A stretch of 64,000 nucleotides of DNA from Margaritifera margaritifera (GCA_029931535.1 JAQPZY010001625.1:310001-374000); one strand, 5' to 3'. Numbered from the stretch's first letter, positions 35,276 to 47,771 are shown. Translations and numbers: made by a program. The notes: generated by a model not told the origin, from the sequence alone.

Positions 35276-36622
35276 ATGAAAGTTACAAATAAACTACAAT
35301 TAGTGTAACTGGTTTAACAATGATTTATGTTACTTCTACATTTAAAGATATTTATACAGTACTGTCTCAATAAAATATGGTACTTATTTTATTACAAGTG
35401 GAGTTTGGTGATAAACAGTAAAATGCTTGTCTAGTGACCACCTGACCATAGAGGCCATCTTTTTTTCCATCCCCTTGACATTTTCTACACAATTTGCCTG
35501 CAGTTGGGGATCACCTGATCAATGTGACTTGTGACCAAGTTGTTTTTGCTCCCATGAAACCTCATGTACAATGGTCATCTAGGCAGAATGTTTCATATCT
35601 CTTCACTGAATTAATCACCTGCATTTTAAGATACACTGCAATCTAACCAGCAAACTGATTTGAACAATTGTACCTAATTACATTTGTTGCATATGCATAG
35701 TTGATTGAGTCTTTGCAATCAAGCAATGTGCTAAATCTTGCCTATTTCTAATCTATCCATCTACCGAACAATCAATCTATCTATACATGGCCAGCTATTA
35801 CTTTGTTTTCTTTCTTTTTGTCTGCCTGCCTCTCTCATCCCCCACCCCTCCATTCTGCTGATGCATTTTTTCTTTTAAATCCTTGTACATGACACTTATT
35901 TGTAAACAAAACTACCTATAAAAAAACACTTTATATGTGATCCTTGTGTGGTCATTATATACAGGTTTGACTATTTATTTTGTATACCATCATAATTTGA
36001 AATGTATACAATAGATTATAGAAATTACAGTGTAACCTGTTGATTTGACAGATGGTAAAAAAAAAACATATTTGACCAATGATTTTTAAAAAATATTTTT
36101 AAAAAAAAATATAAATTCATGAGGTAAATTATCTTTCTTACCCTCCACCCACCACCATTACATTCAGCAGTGGTTCCGACTACTGTGCATATATACTTAT
36201 AAGAATAATGTCTAATCAAGGAATACAAATGTCTTCTAATCTGTAACCCTGAGAAAATGAATGGATACTCAAAATGATAATACTTCATGGCCATTAAATA
36301 TCCATATTTCAAATATAAATTTTGAACTTCTGGAGGTTGAATATTTTCAAGTAGTACTTTGTTAAGTTATGCCATAACATCATGTGACATCAAAAACTAG
36401 TTCACATTTACTACTCAGTACACTGCACCAGCGTGTTTCCTGTATCTTAGAAAGTGATCACTTAATTGGCTTTGAACTTGGGTGAGCTGTTGAACTTTGA
36501 AACAGGGAAACTTTTTATTTTTGGTTTGGTTGGTTCCTTCACAGAAATAAAATACAGCTAAAATGTATAATCTGTTCAACCAGCAGCTTGTCATTACTGT
36601 ATATGCAAAGATTTGATTTTAT

Positions 36623-36798
36623 GGTTTTAATGACATTTTTAACACATTAATGGCCATATCATGCAGAGAAAATATGAGCTAAGTGACTTTCCCAAGGAAA
36701 CACCGATGCAGCTGAACAGGGCTGGCCTGTAATGGTATCGAACCTGCAACCCTTGGATTACAAGTCTGATGCTCTACCAATGAAGCTACCACATCTCC
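36623..36798 (-). mobile_element. tRNA-derived SINE (family B), copy 2
   Basis: The better preserved copy of the 2,317-2,491 element. On the minus strand the head GGAGATGTGGTAGCTTCATT continues with GGTAGAGC, anticodon-position TGT and the B box GGTTGCAGGTTCGATACC. The body has CCTTGGGAAAGTCACTTA and the 3' end is AAAAATGTCATTAAAACC. It is shared with the paralogous position in copy 1 and so predates the duplication. Confidence 0.8.
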
Positions 36799-38055
36799 TG
36801 TATATACAATGAGAATGTATAAGATGAAAATGGATAAAGGGAAAAACTTCAAATATATTTATATAAAAACACAACTTCTTTTCATCAGGAACTTGGAACG
36901 GTAAGTTGATCCAATGCAATTGATATTACGTCTTGTATCTGAATATTTCATAAAAACGGATAGAGTGCACTTATTGGGGTGAGAGTACCTAAGTCAAGTA
37001 GAGTATGTAGGAAGTATATTAATGAGTATATCAACAGAACAGGTAGTATTCTAATTCCTTTTATTTTAAAATCTGACATTACATAAGAAATGTCTTAAAA
37101 ATAATATACATGTACAAAGCACTTTTTCATACTACATGTATGATGCCTTCTACTGAGATTGCTTTGGAGGCCATGACTGTGAACAAGTATTATGAGGCAG
37201 CATACTTTTATTCTGATAATGCTTAAAACATCTCAACAGCAAGTCCTACATAAATAAAAACACATCAGTCTATGGTTTTGCTGACTTACAACACTCTGAG
37301 TTTGTTCACAAATCTGTTTCATATACCTGTCAAACTAAAGCTTTCAAATCCAACAGTAAAAACAAACAAAATGATTATTTTGTTCCAAGTTAAATGTACT
37401 TTTCCATAATTATAATGTAAAATAGTACTTCTACGTGACAATATTATTGTAACATATGTAAGGCTTTTATCAAGCGTGTGTTCCATCTGTTACCAACATC
37501 AACAGTTTCATTTCAAAGATTGCATGTACCTACTTAGCTGAGGTCCATCTTTGACGATTTAAGGGCACCTCGTAAAATGTGTGAATGTCTACATCCTCAA
37601 AAGGGCATGTTTTCAATTATAATTATAAAATAATTGATGCGACCTGGTTACTACACAGAGACATTGTTTTACCCATCAATAATATAATTGCCATGCTTAT
37701 AGGATACCCAATTATGTAGGCTATCAATAATGCATAGATTGACCTAACCTGCTCATAATTGTCATACCTCAGTTTATCCTTTTATATATCCTGCAACCGA
37801 TGCTTTTATTTGTTCCCTCTCCTTTTCTGTGAAAGATATTTGATTGTTAACTACCTCTAATTCAGACTTTGTGATCAAATAGGTTTCATTAATTTTCTGA
37901 CTCTCTTTCATATTTATTGTTGTTTCTAAACCATCTTTTTTTTAAAACTGAATATTTCCATTTTCAAATTTCCCCAATGGCTTGTTGCAGCAAGACGTTT
38001 CTTCTCCCTCCAATAGTCCCATGTAGACTACCAGCATTGTATTCCACCAGCCCAA

Positions 38056-39150
38056 TATTTTGTGGAGAGATTTCTTACAAAAGAATCATAATTTGAGAAA
38101 GCACTTTTCTTCTTTTTCAGTTGAAACTGGCAAATGAATTACTGATTAATAAATGAACGTTTTGTTAAAACATCTTATTATACCTTTTGGATTCAATATT
38201 AATTTAATAAGAGATAAATCTTTTTTTAAAAAAATATTTTAAAAAACCTGCAGGGTTTCATATCCAAACTTCTTAGGTATGTGATTGGTACCTGAAATAC
38301 AAATTGGTGAGTACCAGCTTGGAATTGTCATCTGCTGTTGATAGTGAAGTATATATTAAAGATCCAGATCACACCATCAATATTATTCTGGTTCTGTCAA
38401 TTCATATGCATTAAATAATCTCTTTTTTATTATTGGTTTGGGGTACACATTCAAACCTGTTTCGGCTGTGGCTTGTATGGTGCATGACAATAAAACATGC
38501 TTTATTAGACCAGAACCATTTAACTGTATGTGGAAATGTTAAAATGGTTGGTCCCTTACATGGTATAGCCATCAATTTTGCCTGCTGCTGAATCTGAATA
38601 GTAAAACTGATATTGATTTAATTCTGCAATTTGTAAAATGTATAGGGTATATGCATGATTTGTCATTTTGATTCACATTATTTTATATTTGGATAGATGA
38701 AATTCTTTGATAGTGGTCGCCAACATGGACACATGTAAACATGTGCACAACATAGTTATGATTGGTGGTCTAATTTGATATGAAAATCAATAAATTCCCA
38801 TTGATCTTTTAGAAAGAAAACATACACTAATTTATTCTTTATTTAACCCTAATTGGTATAAAGTTTAATTTTATACAAAATTGAAATCTTCTGGTCATTC
38901 ATAATGACCACTCACTCCAATGCCAAGGGGCAATTTTGGCCACTGCAGACATTTAAAGTCTAAATCGCCACTATCTTTAATTGCTCAATGGAGCAATTTG
39001 GGTTTGACATGGTGCTAATAAGGAAATGTATCTTTATTCAAGTGAAGCCAGATGTAAACACTAAACACCCTATGTTGATAATTACCCAACTATTCTCTAT
39101 GAAATAATTGACAAAGTGCATCTTGATGAAGACAAAAATATTTTCAGGGG
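38056..39150. other. No recognisable feature
   Basis: AT-rich sequence between the duplication edge and the tandem arrays. No gene or repeat was identified. Confidence 0.5.
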
Positions 39151-40395
39151 TAATCTGTCTACAGTACCATTATCTTTATTGAATGTCAGATCAACAGCAT
39201 TTTCATTTAAGATCAACTGGTCATCATAAGAAGTCTTCTGGTGAAAACTCCACGTCATTATGACTTTAAGTTCAAGTAGAGTTGTGATACAAAGATTTTT
39301 AAGACAGCTGCTATATTGGATGTCTTTTAGTGAAAACCCCATATTGATACGATCATCTATTCAAGAAGAGTAGCGATAACAAGATTTTTAAAATGGCTGC
39401 AGTGGCTGCCATAATGGAAGTCAGATCGGCACCATTTTTATTTAGCATCAAATAGACATCATAAGACGTCTTTTAGTGAAAACTCCATGTTGATATGACT
39501 ATCCACTCAGGAGGAATAGCGATAACAAGGTTCTCAAGATGGCTGCTGTGGTGACCATATTGGACTTCAGATCAGCACCATTTTCATTTAAGACCAACTA
39601 AACATCATAGGAAGTTTTTTAGTGGAAACCCCATACTGATATGACTATCCATGTAGTAGAAGTAGCAATAACAATATTTTCAAGATGGTCGCTATGGCGG
39701 CGATATTGGACATTAAATCGGCATCATTTTCATGTAGCACCAATGTTGCTATGACCATCCATTCAGGAGAAGTATCGATAACAATATTACGAAGATGGTG
39801 GCAATATTGGACGTCAGATCGGCATCATTTTTATTTCTAGCAACTAGACATCATAAGAAGTCTTTTAGTGAAAACCCCATGTCGATACGACTATCTATTC
39901 AGGAGGAGTAGCGATAACAAGATTTTAAAGATGTCTGTCGTATCGGACATATTGGACATCGGATCGGCACCATATTTATTTAGCATCAAAGACGCATCAT
40001 AAGAAGCCTTTTAGGGAAAACCCCATGTTGATATGACTATCAATTCAAGACGAATAGCAATAAAAAAATTCCAGATGGCTGCTGTGGTGGCCATATTGGA
40101 CTTCAGATCAGCACCATTTTCATTTAAGACCAACTGATATCATAGGAAGTCTTTTATTGGAAACCTCATGCTGATATGACCACCTATGTACGATGTGTAG
40201 CAATAACAATATTTTCAAGATGGTCGCTCTGGCGGCGATATTGGACATTAAATCGGCATCATTTTCATTTAGTACCATAGACATCAAAGGAAGTGTTTTA
40301 GTGGAAACCCCATGTGCTATGACCATCTATTCAGGAGAAGTAGCGATAACAGTATTTTCAAGATGGCTGCCATGGCGGCCATCTTGAAAATGACA
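39150..40395 (+). repeat. ~145-bp tandem array A, about eight units
   Basis: The repeated landmarks are GCGATAACAA, TCAAGATGGCTGC, GGCCATATTGGAC, TCAGATCAGCACCATTTTCA and AGTCTTTTAGTGAAAACCCC. Successive GATAACAA positions (39,378; 39,517; 39,665; 39,776; 39,912; 40,058; 40,200; 40,344) give a spacing of about 145 bp. The same unit occurs inverted at 41,872-42,870. Confidence 0.9.
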
Positions 40396-40399
40396 GTTT

Positions 40400-41200
40400 C
40401 ACATCTTCACAAAAACCACTCTATAGAATTTGATCAAATTTGACAGCATCCTGGCACAGAGGGCTCTCAAATTTGTACAAATGAAATAAATCTGTCATCA
40501 GATATGGTCACTATTACAAACAATAGAAAACCATTTTACGGACTACTTCTGCTCAACAGAATCTGATCAAACATTACAGAAAGCATTCTGGCATAAAAAG
40601 GCTTTCATGTTTCTACAAATGACGTCAATCTACCATCAAATATGGCCACCATTACAAAACATAACAAAAAATTTTAAACGACTTCTCAGATACTACTCAG
40701 CAGAATTTTACCCAATTTGACAGAGGACATTCTAGTATTATGGGCTTTCAATTTATGCAAATTATGTCGATTTGCCATTTTAATATGGCCACAAATTACT
40801 AAAAATGGAAATCCTTTAAACAAATTCTTTTCAAAAACCACTCAACAGAATTTGATCAAATTTGATAGAAACTATTAGCATTTGTCAAATTTGCAAAGTT
40901 CTTAACATCCTGTACAAATGATACCAATCTTCCGTCATATGTGGTTACTGGTACTAAAAATTGAACAACCTTTAATAACCTATTCTAAATAACTGCTTAA
41001 CAGAATTTGACAGCTTAAATGCCTTTCAGATTTATACAAATGATAAAGTAGAAAAACATTTATACAACTTTATTTTTGAAAAAAAAAACACACTGCTGAA
41101 CAGAATTTTACTAATTTTGACCCAAAGTATCCTGGCATAGGGGCCTTTCAATAATGGACAAATCAAGATGTAGATAGAAAAATTTGAGAAAGCTTAAAAT
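40400..41200 (+). repeat. ~145-bp tandem array C, about six units
   Basis: A different unit with landmarks CAGAATTTGATCAAATTTGA, CATTCTGGCAT and TTTGTACAAATGA. CAGAATTT recurs near 40,426, 40,556, 40,702, 40,845, 40,992 and 41,100, nearly the same period as array A. Relatives of this unit lie at 25,083-25,400. Confidence 0.85.
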
Positions 41201-41871
41201 AGTTGTATTAATAACATGCAATCAACAACATTGGAGAAACAGAAAACATCCTACTGATCCAGATTTCTCGCCCAACTGCTCTTGCATTCGACTTTTAGGC
41301 AGGTGTCAGCCAGGTGAGTGCTTGTAGTCACACTTGGACCTCTTGTTTTTGGTTTGCAGTTGTGGTATATGTGTTTCACAAACAAATAATCTTGTAGTGA
41401 CTGTAAATCTTGACACATTGACAGACTGTTTTTAGTCATTGCTTTTCGAGAAAATTGACATAAACTTCACCTGATGACACCAGATTTAAGAAAAATCTAC
41501 AAATCAAACATGTCCGGGGGATTCCTATCAAGAATATTAAGAAGAATTTTGAGAACTTAGCAATTCAGTTTTAGTCAAAACGAAAATAATGTTTACATTT
41601 ACAGCAACCTCCTCGAGAATGAACATCAACCAATGTGCATGCCCTGCCTGTGTCCATTAACAGTGGCGCACATTCTTGTCAAATGATCAACTTCCACCCT
41701 GTGATGTTATCTTGATAAAGAAGTTGTTTGATGATGTGCCTCTCGAGAAAAGTTTGGACGTTATAAAAGAATGGTTTATATGACTGTATATTAAGGATTC
41801 TACTTTTTGACCTTTATCTTTAATTGTATGTCCCTTTTTAAAGAATATTTTGTAGCTCGTTTGGTCATAGA

Positions 41872-42870
41872 CCAGAAGAGGTTATAGGATGGTCTTTTGT
41901 CCGTCCGTCCGTCCGTTAGTACAAGTTTGTTATCGCTACTCCTAAACTACTTCGAGGATTGCCATGAAACTTTACGCACACATTGATTCTGCGGTCTAGT
42001 TGGTCTTGAAATAAAAATGGTGCTGTTCAGACATCCAATAAGGAAGCCACAGTGGCCATCTTGAAAATCTTGTTATCGCTTCTCCTTCTGAATGGATAGT
42101 CCTATCAACATGTGATTCTCACTAAAATACTTCTAATCATGTTTAGTTGGTCTTAAATTGAAATGATGTCTATCCGATGACTGATATGGTCGCCACAGCG
42201 GACATCTTGAAAATTTTGTTATCACTGCACCAACTGAATGGATGGTCATATCAGCATGGGGTTTAAACTAAAAGGCTTCTTATGATGTCTAGTTAGTCCT
42301 AAATGGAAATGGTGCCGATCTGAGGTCCAATATGGCCGCTACAGCAGCCATCTTGAAAAATTTGTTATCGCTACTCCTCAAAAAAAGTCATATTGAAATG
42401 GGTTTTCACCAGAGGACTACAAGTTGTGTCCTAAATGAAAATGGTACCGCTCGGACATCCATTATGGCTTGTTATTGCTACTCCTGAATGGATGGTCGTA
42501 TCAACATGGTGTTTTTATTAAAAGACTTCTTATGATGCTTAGTTTGTCCTAACTGTAAACGGTACCGCTTAGACATCGAATATGGCCGCCACCGTGACCC
42601 TCTTTAAAATCTTGTCATCACCACTTCTCCTGAATGAACGGTCATATCAGCGTGGGGTTTCACTGAAAGACGTCTTATGATGTCTAGTTGGTCGTAAATG
42701 TAAATGGTACCAATCTGACCTCCAATACGGCTGCCACAATGACCATTTTGAAAATCTTGTTATCGCTACTTCTCCTAAATAACTGGTCATATCAACTTTG
42801 TGCTTTCACCAGAAGACTTCTTATGATATATAGGTTGGACCCAAATGGAAATGGTACGTGTACATATCAG
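41872..42870 (-). repeat. ~145-bp tandem array B, inverted relative to A
   Basis: About seven units read as the reverse complement of array A: TTGTTATCGCTACTCCT, CTGAATGGATGGTCATATCA, ACATGGGGTTTTCAC, AGTTGGTCCTAAAT, AAATGGTGCCGATCTGA and CCAATATGGCCGCCA, then CATCTTGAAAAT. It starts after a (GTCC)n run near 41,901-41,915. Confidence 0.9.
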
Positions 42871-43135
42871 ATTGGCACCATTTTCTTGTAAGACCAAGTT
42901 GACATCATTCGAAATAATTTGGTCACCATGGTGACCATATTGGATATCAGATCAGCACCATTTTAATTTAGGACCATCAAGACATTACAATAAGTCTTCT
43001 GGTGAAAATATCATGTTGATATAACTTTCTATTCACGAGGAGTCACAATAACAATATTTTCAGGATGGCTGCTATGGTGGCCATACTGGATATACCATTC
43101 CACAGCAGCTAATTTTATAATCTTGTTATCGCTGA
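42870..43135 (+). repeat. Two array-A-type units in the original orientation
   Basis: The orientation flips back here: CAGATCAGCACCATTTTAAT, GGTGAAAATATCATGTTGAT and CAATAACAATATTTTCAGGA run in the array-A direction. Confidence 0.8.
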
Positions 43136-43139
43136 CGAA

Positions 43140-44600
43140 TATCGGAGATGGTTTCAACAGTCAGCAGTTAAAGAAATAAATGGTCTATGGCCTTATCTTG
43201 AATTTCTGGAAATTCTTTTTGCCCAGTAGAGCGGTAGTCTCCTTGAGGGACTCTTGTTATTCAGAAGGGTTTATCTTCCTAAAGATTCTAGTGACGGTTT
43301 CTTTTGTTAGTTTTTTTTTTTTTTTTTTTTTTTTGGGGGGGGGGGCTGTACCATTCTTGCTATCCAGCTTTTACTTGGTACGATATAGCCAGGATTGTGC
43401 AAATGTGTCATTAAACCCTTTACGAAAAACATTTACTGGATAGTTGCCTTATATTATATAGGAAACAAAAATTTTACTCACACGCTAGATATATGACTCA
43501 AGTCATCTCCACCATTGGTCTCCTACCAATACATTTTGCGTCACTTGGACACCATTTGAGGTTTTATAAAAAGGGGTTATCGAGCCAGCCTACCCTAAAA
43601 TGAGTAATGTAAGCAACACACACACCATTCATGCTGTTGTGGCGGGATTATAGATTAGTCAGAAGAGCTTGGCTTAACCGATGGAGTGCATACATTGTTT
43701 AAAAAATCTACTAATTTTAATTTATACCACAGCTACCATTGCAAATCCCTACACTTGTTTTTATTGCATATCCCTCCCCCATCCTGACCTTGAGCCAGGG
43801 GTCATAAACCAAAACTCGTGACATATATAAGTAGGAAATCTGGTGAATTTTCACCCAGCAGTTTAGGAGATGTTGGTTATGGACAGACGAATGTATGGTT
43901 AAAAGGATGGTATCATAATATCCCCTTGGCAAAGCATGGGGATAAGTCAATTTGTAAATACCATGAAACTTCATTTTTTTCTGGAAATCTTGCTATCAAA
44001 ATCACCTTTTCTTGGAACAGAGTTCCTTTATTCTTTGAAGCAAATTGTGAACGTGGATTCCTCATTATCTGCAATAAAGGGTTGGGAACAAAAGTGTCTA
44101 GATTAACGGTGCTGTAACTGTTGAAGGGTTGAATTTACATTTTTGAGCATTCATAAATATATTATCTCACATGAAAATTTACCATGAATCACAATGGAAT
44201 TAGCACGTGATCTACTGTATTCATTACCTCCATAATTATCTAAAAGTAACATCCAGTCTTAAAGTATATCCAGTCAGAAATGATGAATGGCTTCTTGAGT
44301 GATAAAGCATATATTTAAAATATTTGTGTTGATGGAATTCAATATACAAAAATGTTGGCACACATCGAAAGGCACCTAAAGTACAATTCAGGTGAATTTT
44401 TTCTGCATATTTTTAGATATTTACAATTGCATATTCGCAAAATGCCATTCTTGCTGCAAGACTGCAAAAGCAACCACAGTGTGGGGTGTTCGCAGAAATT
44501 ATCAGGGAAAGCCTCTAGTTATATGCATGCTAAATGATAAAAAAAAATTAGTTCATAGGTGTGTTGAATTGTTGCAAGGTAACTAATTTTAAACGTGTCT
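43140..44600. other. Mostly featureless, with a T24G11 run
   Basis: The homopolymer pair T(24)G(11) lies at 43,311-43,345. Open frames up to 99 codons have no recognisable motif. No exon upstream of the 44,611 candidate was recognised here. Confidence 0.5.
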
Positions 44601-44610
44601 AATTTTTCAG

Positions 44611-44728
44611 AATCAATGAGGTTCAGTGGGATGGGAAGGACATAATTGTGCTGGATGAGGTTTTGATAAAACCTCGATATGACTTGAGGACTGTTACATC
44701 ATCAAGAGTGGGAACAATAGAGCGCTAG
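44611..44728 (+). CDS. Possible LSM12-like anticodon-binding-domain exon
   Basis: The acceptor TCTAATTTTTCAG (AG at 44,609-44,610) is followed by 38 open codons to TAG at 44,726-44,728. The translation has VQWDGKDIIVLDEV then IKPRYDLRTV. This resembles the part of the LSM12 anticodon-binding domain where a Trp-x-x-Lys-[ND]-Ile-Val-Val segment precedes a Pro-x-Tyr. LSM12 is an RNA-binding Lsm-type protein that also acts as an NAADP receptor. The usual continuation into a basic helix is absent, and no partner exons were found. Either a terminal exon after a long intron or a fragment. Confidence 0.4.
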
Positions 44729-45110
44729 AACACGTTTTCCATCTTTACCTTTAGTTGGCACCATATTGCCACTTTTGTGCTGAGGTACCGTTAATTGCTA
44801 CTGCTACACTATAATTCATTCACTTTGTCCATATATCACAAATTAGTGTTTGATTTGTTTTATTCCATGTCCAGTTTCATATTTATTCGATTTTTTGTTG
44901 TTGTTGTTGCTGTAAATATTTGTCAAGTGTGATCTCCTTGTTTACTCAACTCAGTCATCAATGGTATGTATGGCAGTAAATGAGATTGAATTGAAATTTG
45001 GTCCTGTCTGAAGGAAACAAAAACTCGTCGCACTCATAATGTGTATGTATAACTCATCATTTGATTCATTCTGTAAGTGATTCACGTTGATTTCAAAGGA
45101 ATACTCTCTC
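44729..45110. other. No recognisable feature
   Basis: AT-rich sequence with a short GTTGTTGTTGTTGCTG stretch near 44,897. Nothing else is supported. Confidence 0.5.
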
Positions 45111-45111
45111 T

Positions 45112-45120
45112 AATTGGTGA
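45112..45120 (+). repeat. Left flanking direct repeat of the Polinton
   Basis: AATTGGTGA here and at 59,743-59,751 directly flanks the two termini. This fits a target-site duplication, though Polintons usually make 6 bp. Two extra bases (GT) separate the left copy from the inverted-repeat start. Confidence 0.7.
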
Positions 45121-45122
45121 GT

Positions 45123-45314
45123 AGTATCATAATGGACGTTTTGGAGTTTTGTTACTGATATAGATCAAAGCCTTCTATACCCCATGGCTTTACCCATAAT
45201 CAGACGCGTGTGTATTATTTACGCAAGTGCGAGTAAACCCGTGGTGAGCTGTAACCCGCGGTTGGCCTCAAGTGAAGTTACTACAAGATGCCTCTGTTAG
45301 GCTAATACACTACC
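45123..45314 (+). repeat. Left terminal inverted repeat
   Basis: Pairs with 59,555-59,742. Well conserved blocks are AGTATCATAATGGACGTTTT, ACGCGTGTGTATTATTTACG, GTAACCCGCGG, GAAGTTACTACAAGATGCC and AATACACTACC, with substitutions and small indels between them. The divergence between ends shows age, since new insertions have near-identical ends. Confidence 0.93.
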
Positions 45315-45319
45315 TCTGT

Positions 45320-46020
45320 GATTATTTATTGCAACTATACTGGATATAATATATTATACGAAGATTATGTTCTGTGTGAGAATATATAACTAGCAGAATA
45401 TATTATTATTGATCATGACTATACTATATAATATATTTCACAGAGAATGTTTTCTTTGTATGAGAATATTTTATATTGATTGTGGCTATATGTCTATACA
45501 ATATATTTGGCAAATAAACATAAAATATTCCCTTTTATATGAGAGTATATTATATTAAAGAATTACCGCGGCGTATATTATATAAATGGCAAAAAGTTCA
45601 CAGATTGATGCGAAAGTATTTTGAAAGAATTTATGAGTGTATCTAACGCGGGAATAAAATTAGCCGAACAATGCAGTGTTTCTAACGTTACAGAAAAGAT
45701 TAAATCGCTGTTTCGCTTAAATGCGTCATACATATTTGACAAAGTGGCTCAAAAGATGTATGATTTATTCATATACGTATCCGGAGCATCCTGATAAATT
45801 AATCGACTTAGTATTTCTGTTCTAAGAACAACGACGTAGACTTGGCGAAGAATACAACAAAAAGCGTGAAAAGTCATACTTAATATTGTGCAAGAAAAGT
45901 TTAAGTTGCCATCGTTAACCGTGTCGTCAGTGAGTGAATCAGTGAGCGACGGAGATAGTTACGTCACCAGCGATAATGAATGTAGTAATGAGCTATTTGA
46001 AAGATACTTGTAATATTAAT
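45320..46020. other. AT-rich subterminal region of the Polinton
   Basis: Contains three loosely related stretches with ATAATATATT and GAGAATAT (45,345-45,560), then decayed sequence without a clear gene. It might hold element promoters or a lost first gene. Confidence 0.4.
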
Positions 46021-46065
46021 ACAACAATGGCATCCACACTTACCAACCTTTAGAGGCCATACGAG

Positions 46066-46458
46066 TTGATATACAACACCGCAGAAGCGGAGCAGCGCAA
46101 GCACTGGAAGAAATGTTCAGAAGCTATTACCAAAAACAATGAAGCAAGCACTTCAAGACATTTGACATTGTTGGATACAAACCTACAATGCCTGGTCCTA
46201 TTCGAGTTCGTGCAATACTCAGTGATAAGGGATCATTTGAGCTCATTTGGGCCTACACCATATTGGAAGATATTTTATTCAGGTTTTGCTAGGGAATTTT
46301 ATGATGATTCCAAAAAGAACAAGCCTGTTTATTTGCAAAATCCTGATTTACAATTTCGAATTACCGTAACACAAAAATATGACTGGTCGCTTGATGGATT
46401 CAGTGAAATTTCAATGTATCATTTGGATTATAACCTCATTATCAATGTACCAGCGTAA
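46066..46458 (+). pseudogene. Unrecognised Polinton reading frame
   Basis: A 130-codon open stretch. A better protein-like reading in another frame just upstream (46,042-46,245; TMPGPIRVRAILSDKG) shifts into this frame near 46,255 and continues as LQFRITVTQKYDWSLDGFS to the stop at 46,458. The join by frameshift implies one decayed gene of at least 140 residues. No family recognised. It lies first in the element, so a lineage-specific accessory protein is possible. Confidence 0.4.
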
Positions 46459-46630
46459 GCACATGAGGATATAAAATGGCGGCGACTGGAAAAATCAATC
46501 AATTAGATAAGTGTCCACATATATAAAAAGTTCAATGGCATTTGGACGCGATCAATGCAAAGGTGTGCGTGTGCTTGTCACTCCAAATTCAATGTTGCTG
46601 TCAGGTCAAAAGTGATGTTATCCTGTTTTG

Positions 46631-46632
<2 letters not shown>

Positions 46633-46700
<68 letters not shown>
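46633..46700. repeat. (TC)n microsatellite
   Basis: 68 bp of pure TC inside the Polinton, between the first reading frame and the Cys-rich gene. It expanded after insertion or interrupts an already dead region. Confidence 0.97.
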
Positions 46701-46702
<2 letters not shown>

Positions 46703-47400
46703 CCAGCCTCTTAAGGTCCTCAAACTTTGTGTGGGATGCCTCTTCTCTCTAAGTAGGTGGAGCTATTTTCCCCCATGTGCATTCAAAACTCACTCGCCTC
46801 TGCCGCCAGAATAGTGTCCCTCAACTTCCAGACACCTGTCACTTGAATAATTGTTTATACGAGAGAATTTCGTCTTATTCTGCTCGGTGTCAAGATCGTA
46901 CCGGCCTTTCGCAGGAAAGCTTGGACTGATTAAATTTTGCGATGTGGAATGTTTAAAACTAGAAATTTCGTCTGGGACACACACCTCTTATTTAGCCTAG
47001 CCAATCAGATTAAACGTATCTACCCCCTTTTTTAAATACAAGCCCATCGTGGTTAGCGTAACATCCTAGATTTCGCGCGCTATTTAAATAACCGATTCTG
47101 GAAAATTTCAAAAGATAAAACAACTTCAACTGACTTTACAAATAGTCTCTGCATCCTCTCAACTTTGACATTTTCGATACCTAGACCCAAATTAACCTAG
47201 CCTGTCCGACCGTTATACAAACGAATGCTTAATTAAGAATCAATCTCGCCCCAAACAGGGACATTAAAACCATCGCAGTCTTACGATTTAATACGGTATC
47301 TTTCCTCATAAATCTAATTAATTGTTATATGCCAACTAATGAGCTCTACCGGAATACATCGACAGAAATTTGCACCCTTACAGTGTGTGCCTTGGAAAAT
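46700..47400. other. Polinton intergenic stretch
   Basis: No coding frame was recognised. A TATTTAAATA sequence near 47,080-47,092 could be a TATA-like element for the rightward genes; this is speculation. Confidence 0.35.
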
Positions 47401-47408
47401 ATTAACTC

Positions 47409-47771
47409 TGCGGCAGAATATGCCATTACGAATACTGTCAATCACATTTACTAGCGTTACGTGTTGGTCTAGGTGTTCGACCATGCATTAAATGTGGTAT
47501 CGGAGTAAAGTCGCGTAATCAGCTTTGCCAGCCATGTGGATATATTCGCGAGTATTATAGTGCGCACCGGCAAAGACTCGCCAACGCAACGAATATAGAA
47601 CCTATGATTTTAGAAACACCCGACAATGTTAATACCGTTGGTGAACAACCTGACGACTCCAACACAGAAGTTAATGAAATAATAGCCAGCATTGAAGCAA
47701 TTGCAGTTTCTGATCATGGTAAAGTAAAATGTTTAAAATATTTATTGACGGAATTTGCAATTAAACAATGA
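47409..47771 (+). pseudogene. Cys-rich zinc-binding protein segment of the Polinton
   Basis: A 120-codon stretch read from 47,409. Its first third carries paired cysteines: CGRICHYEYC, then PCIKCGIG and LCQPCG, giving two or three C-x2-C knuckles about 10-25 residues apart, as in zinc ribbons or RING-like modules. An acidic Glu/Asn/Asp-rich tail follows. It ends at TGA 47,769-47,771. GTAAAG at 47,718 and a CAG at 47,787-47,789 could define a small intron joining it to the SAP-like segment just downstream; this is unproven. Function unknown; nucleic-acid or ubiquitin-related roles are both possible. Confidence 0.45.

Larger units (their letters stand above)
29296..38055 (+). repeat. Segmental duplication, copy 2
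   Basis: Partner of 1-7,726 in the same orientation. It lacks the LINE and the solo LTR of copy 1, leaving clean empty sites at about 36,955 and 37,962. It contains ~5.3 kb (30,070-35,413) absent from copy 1, bounded on both sides by ~90-bp palindromic repeat units. The end near 38,055 follows GTATTCCACCAGCCCAAT. Confidence 0.85.

Noticed and set aside
36720..36800. A possible functional tRNA-Thr gene on the minus strand
   Set aside because: The stems are imperfect and it is attached to a SINE body present in two paralogous copies.
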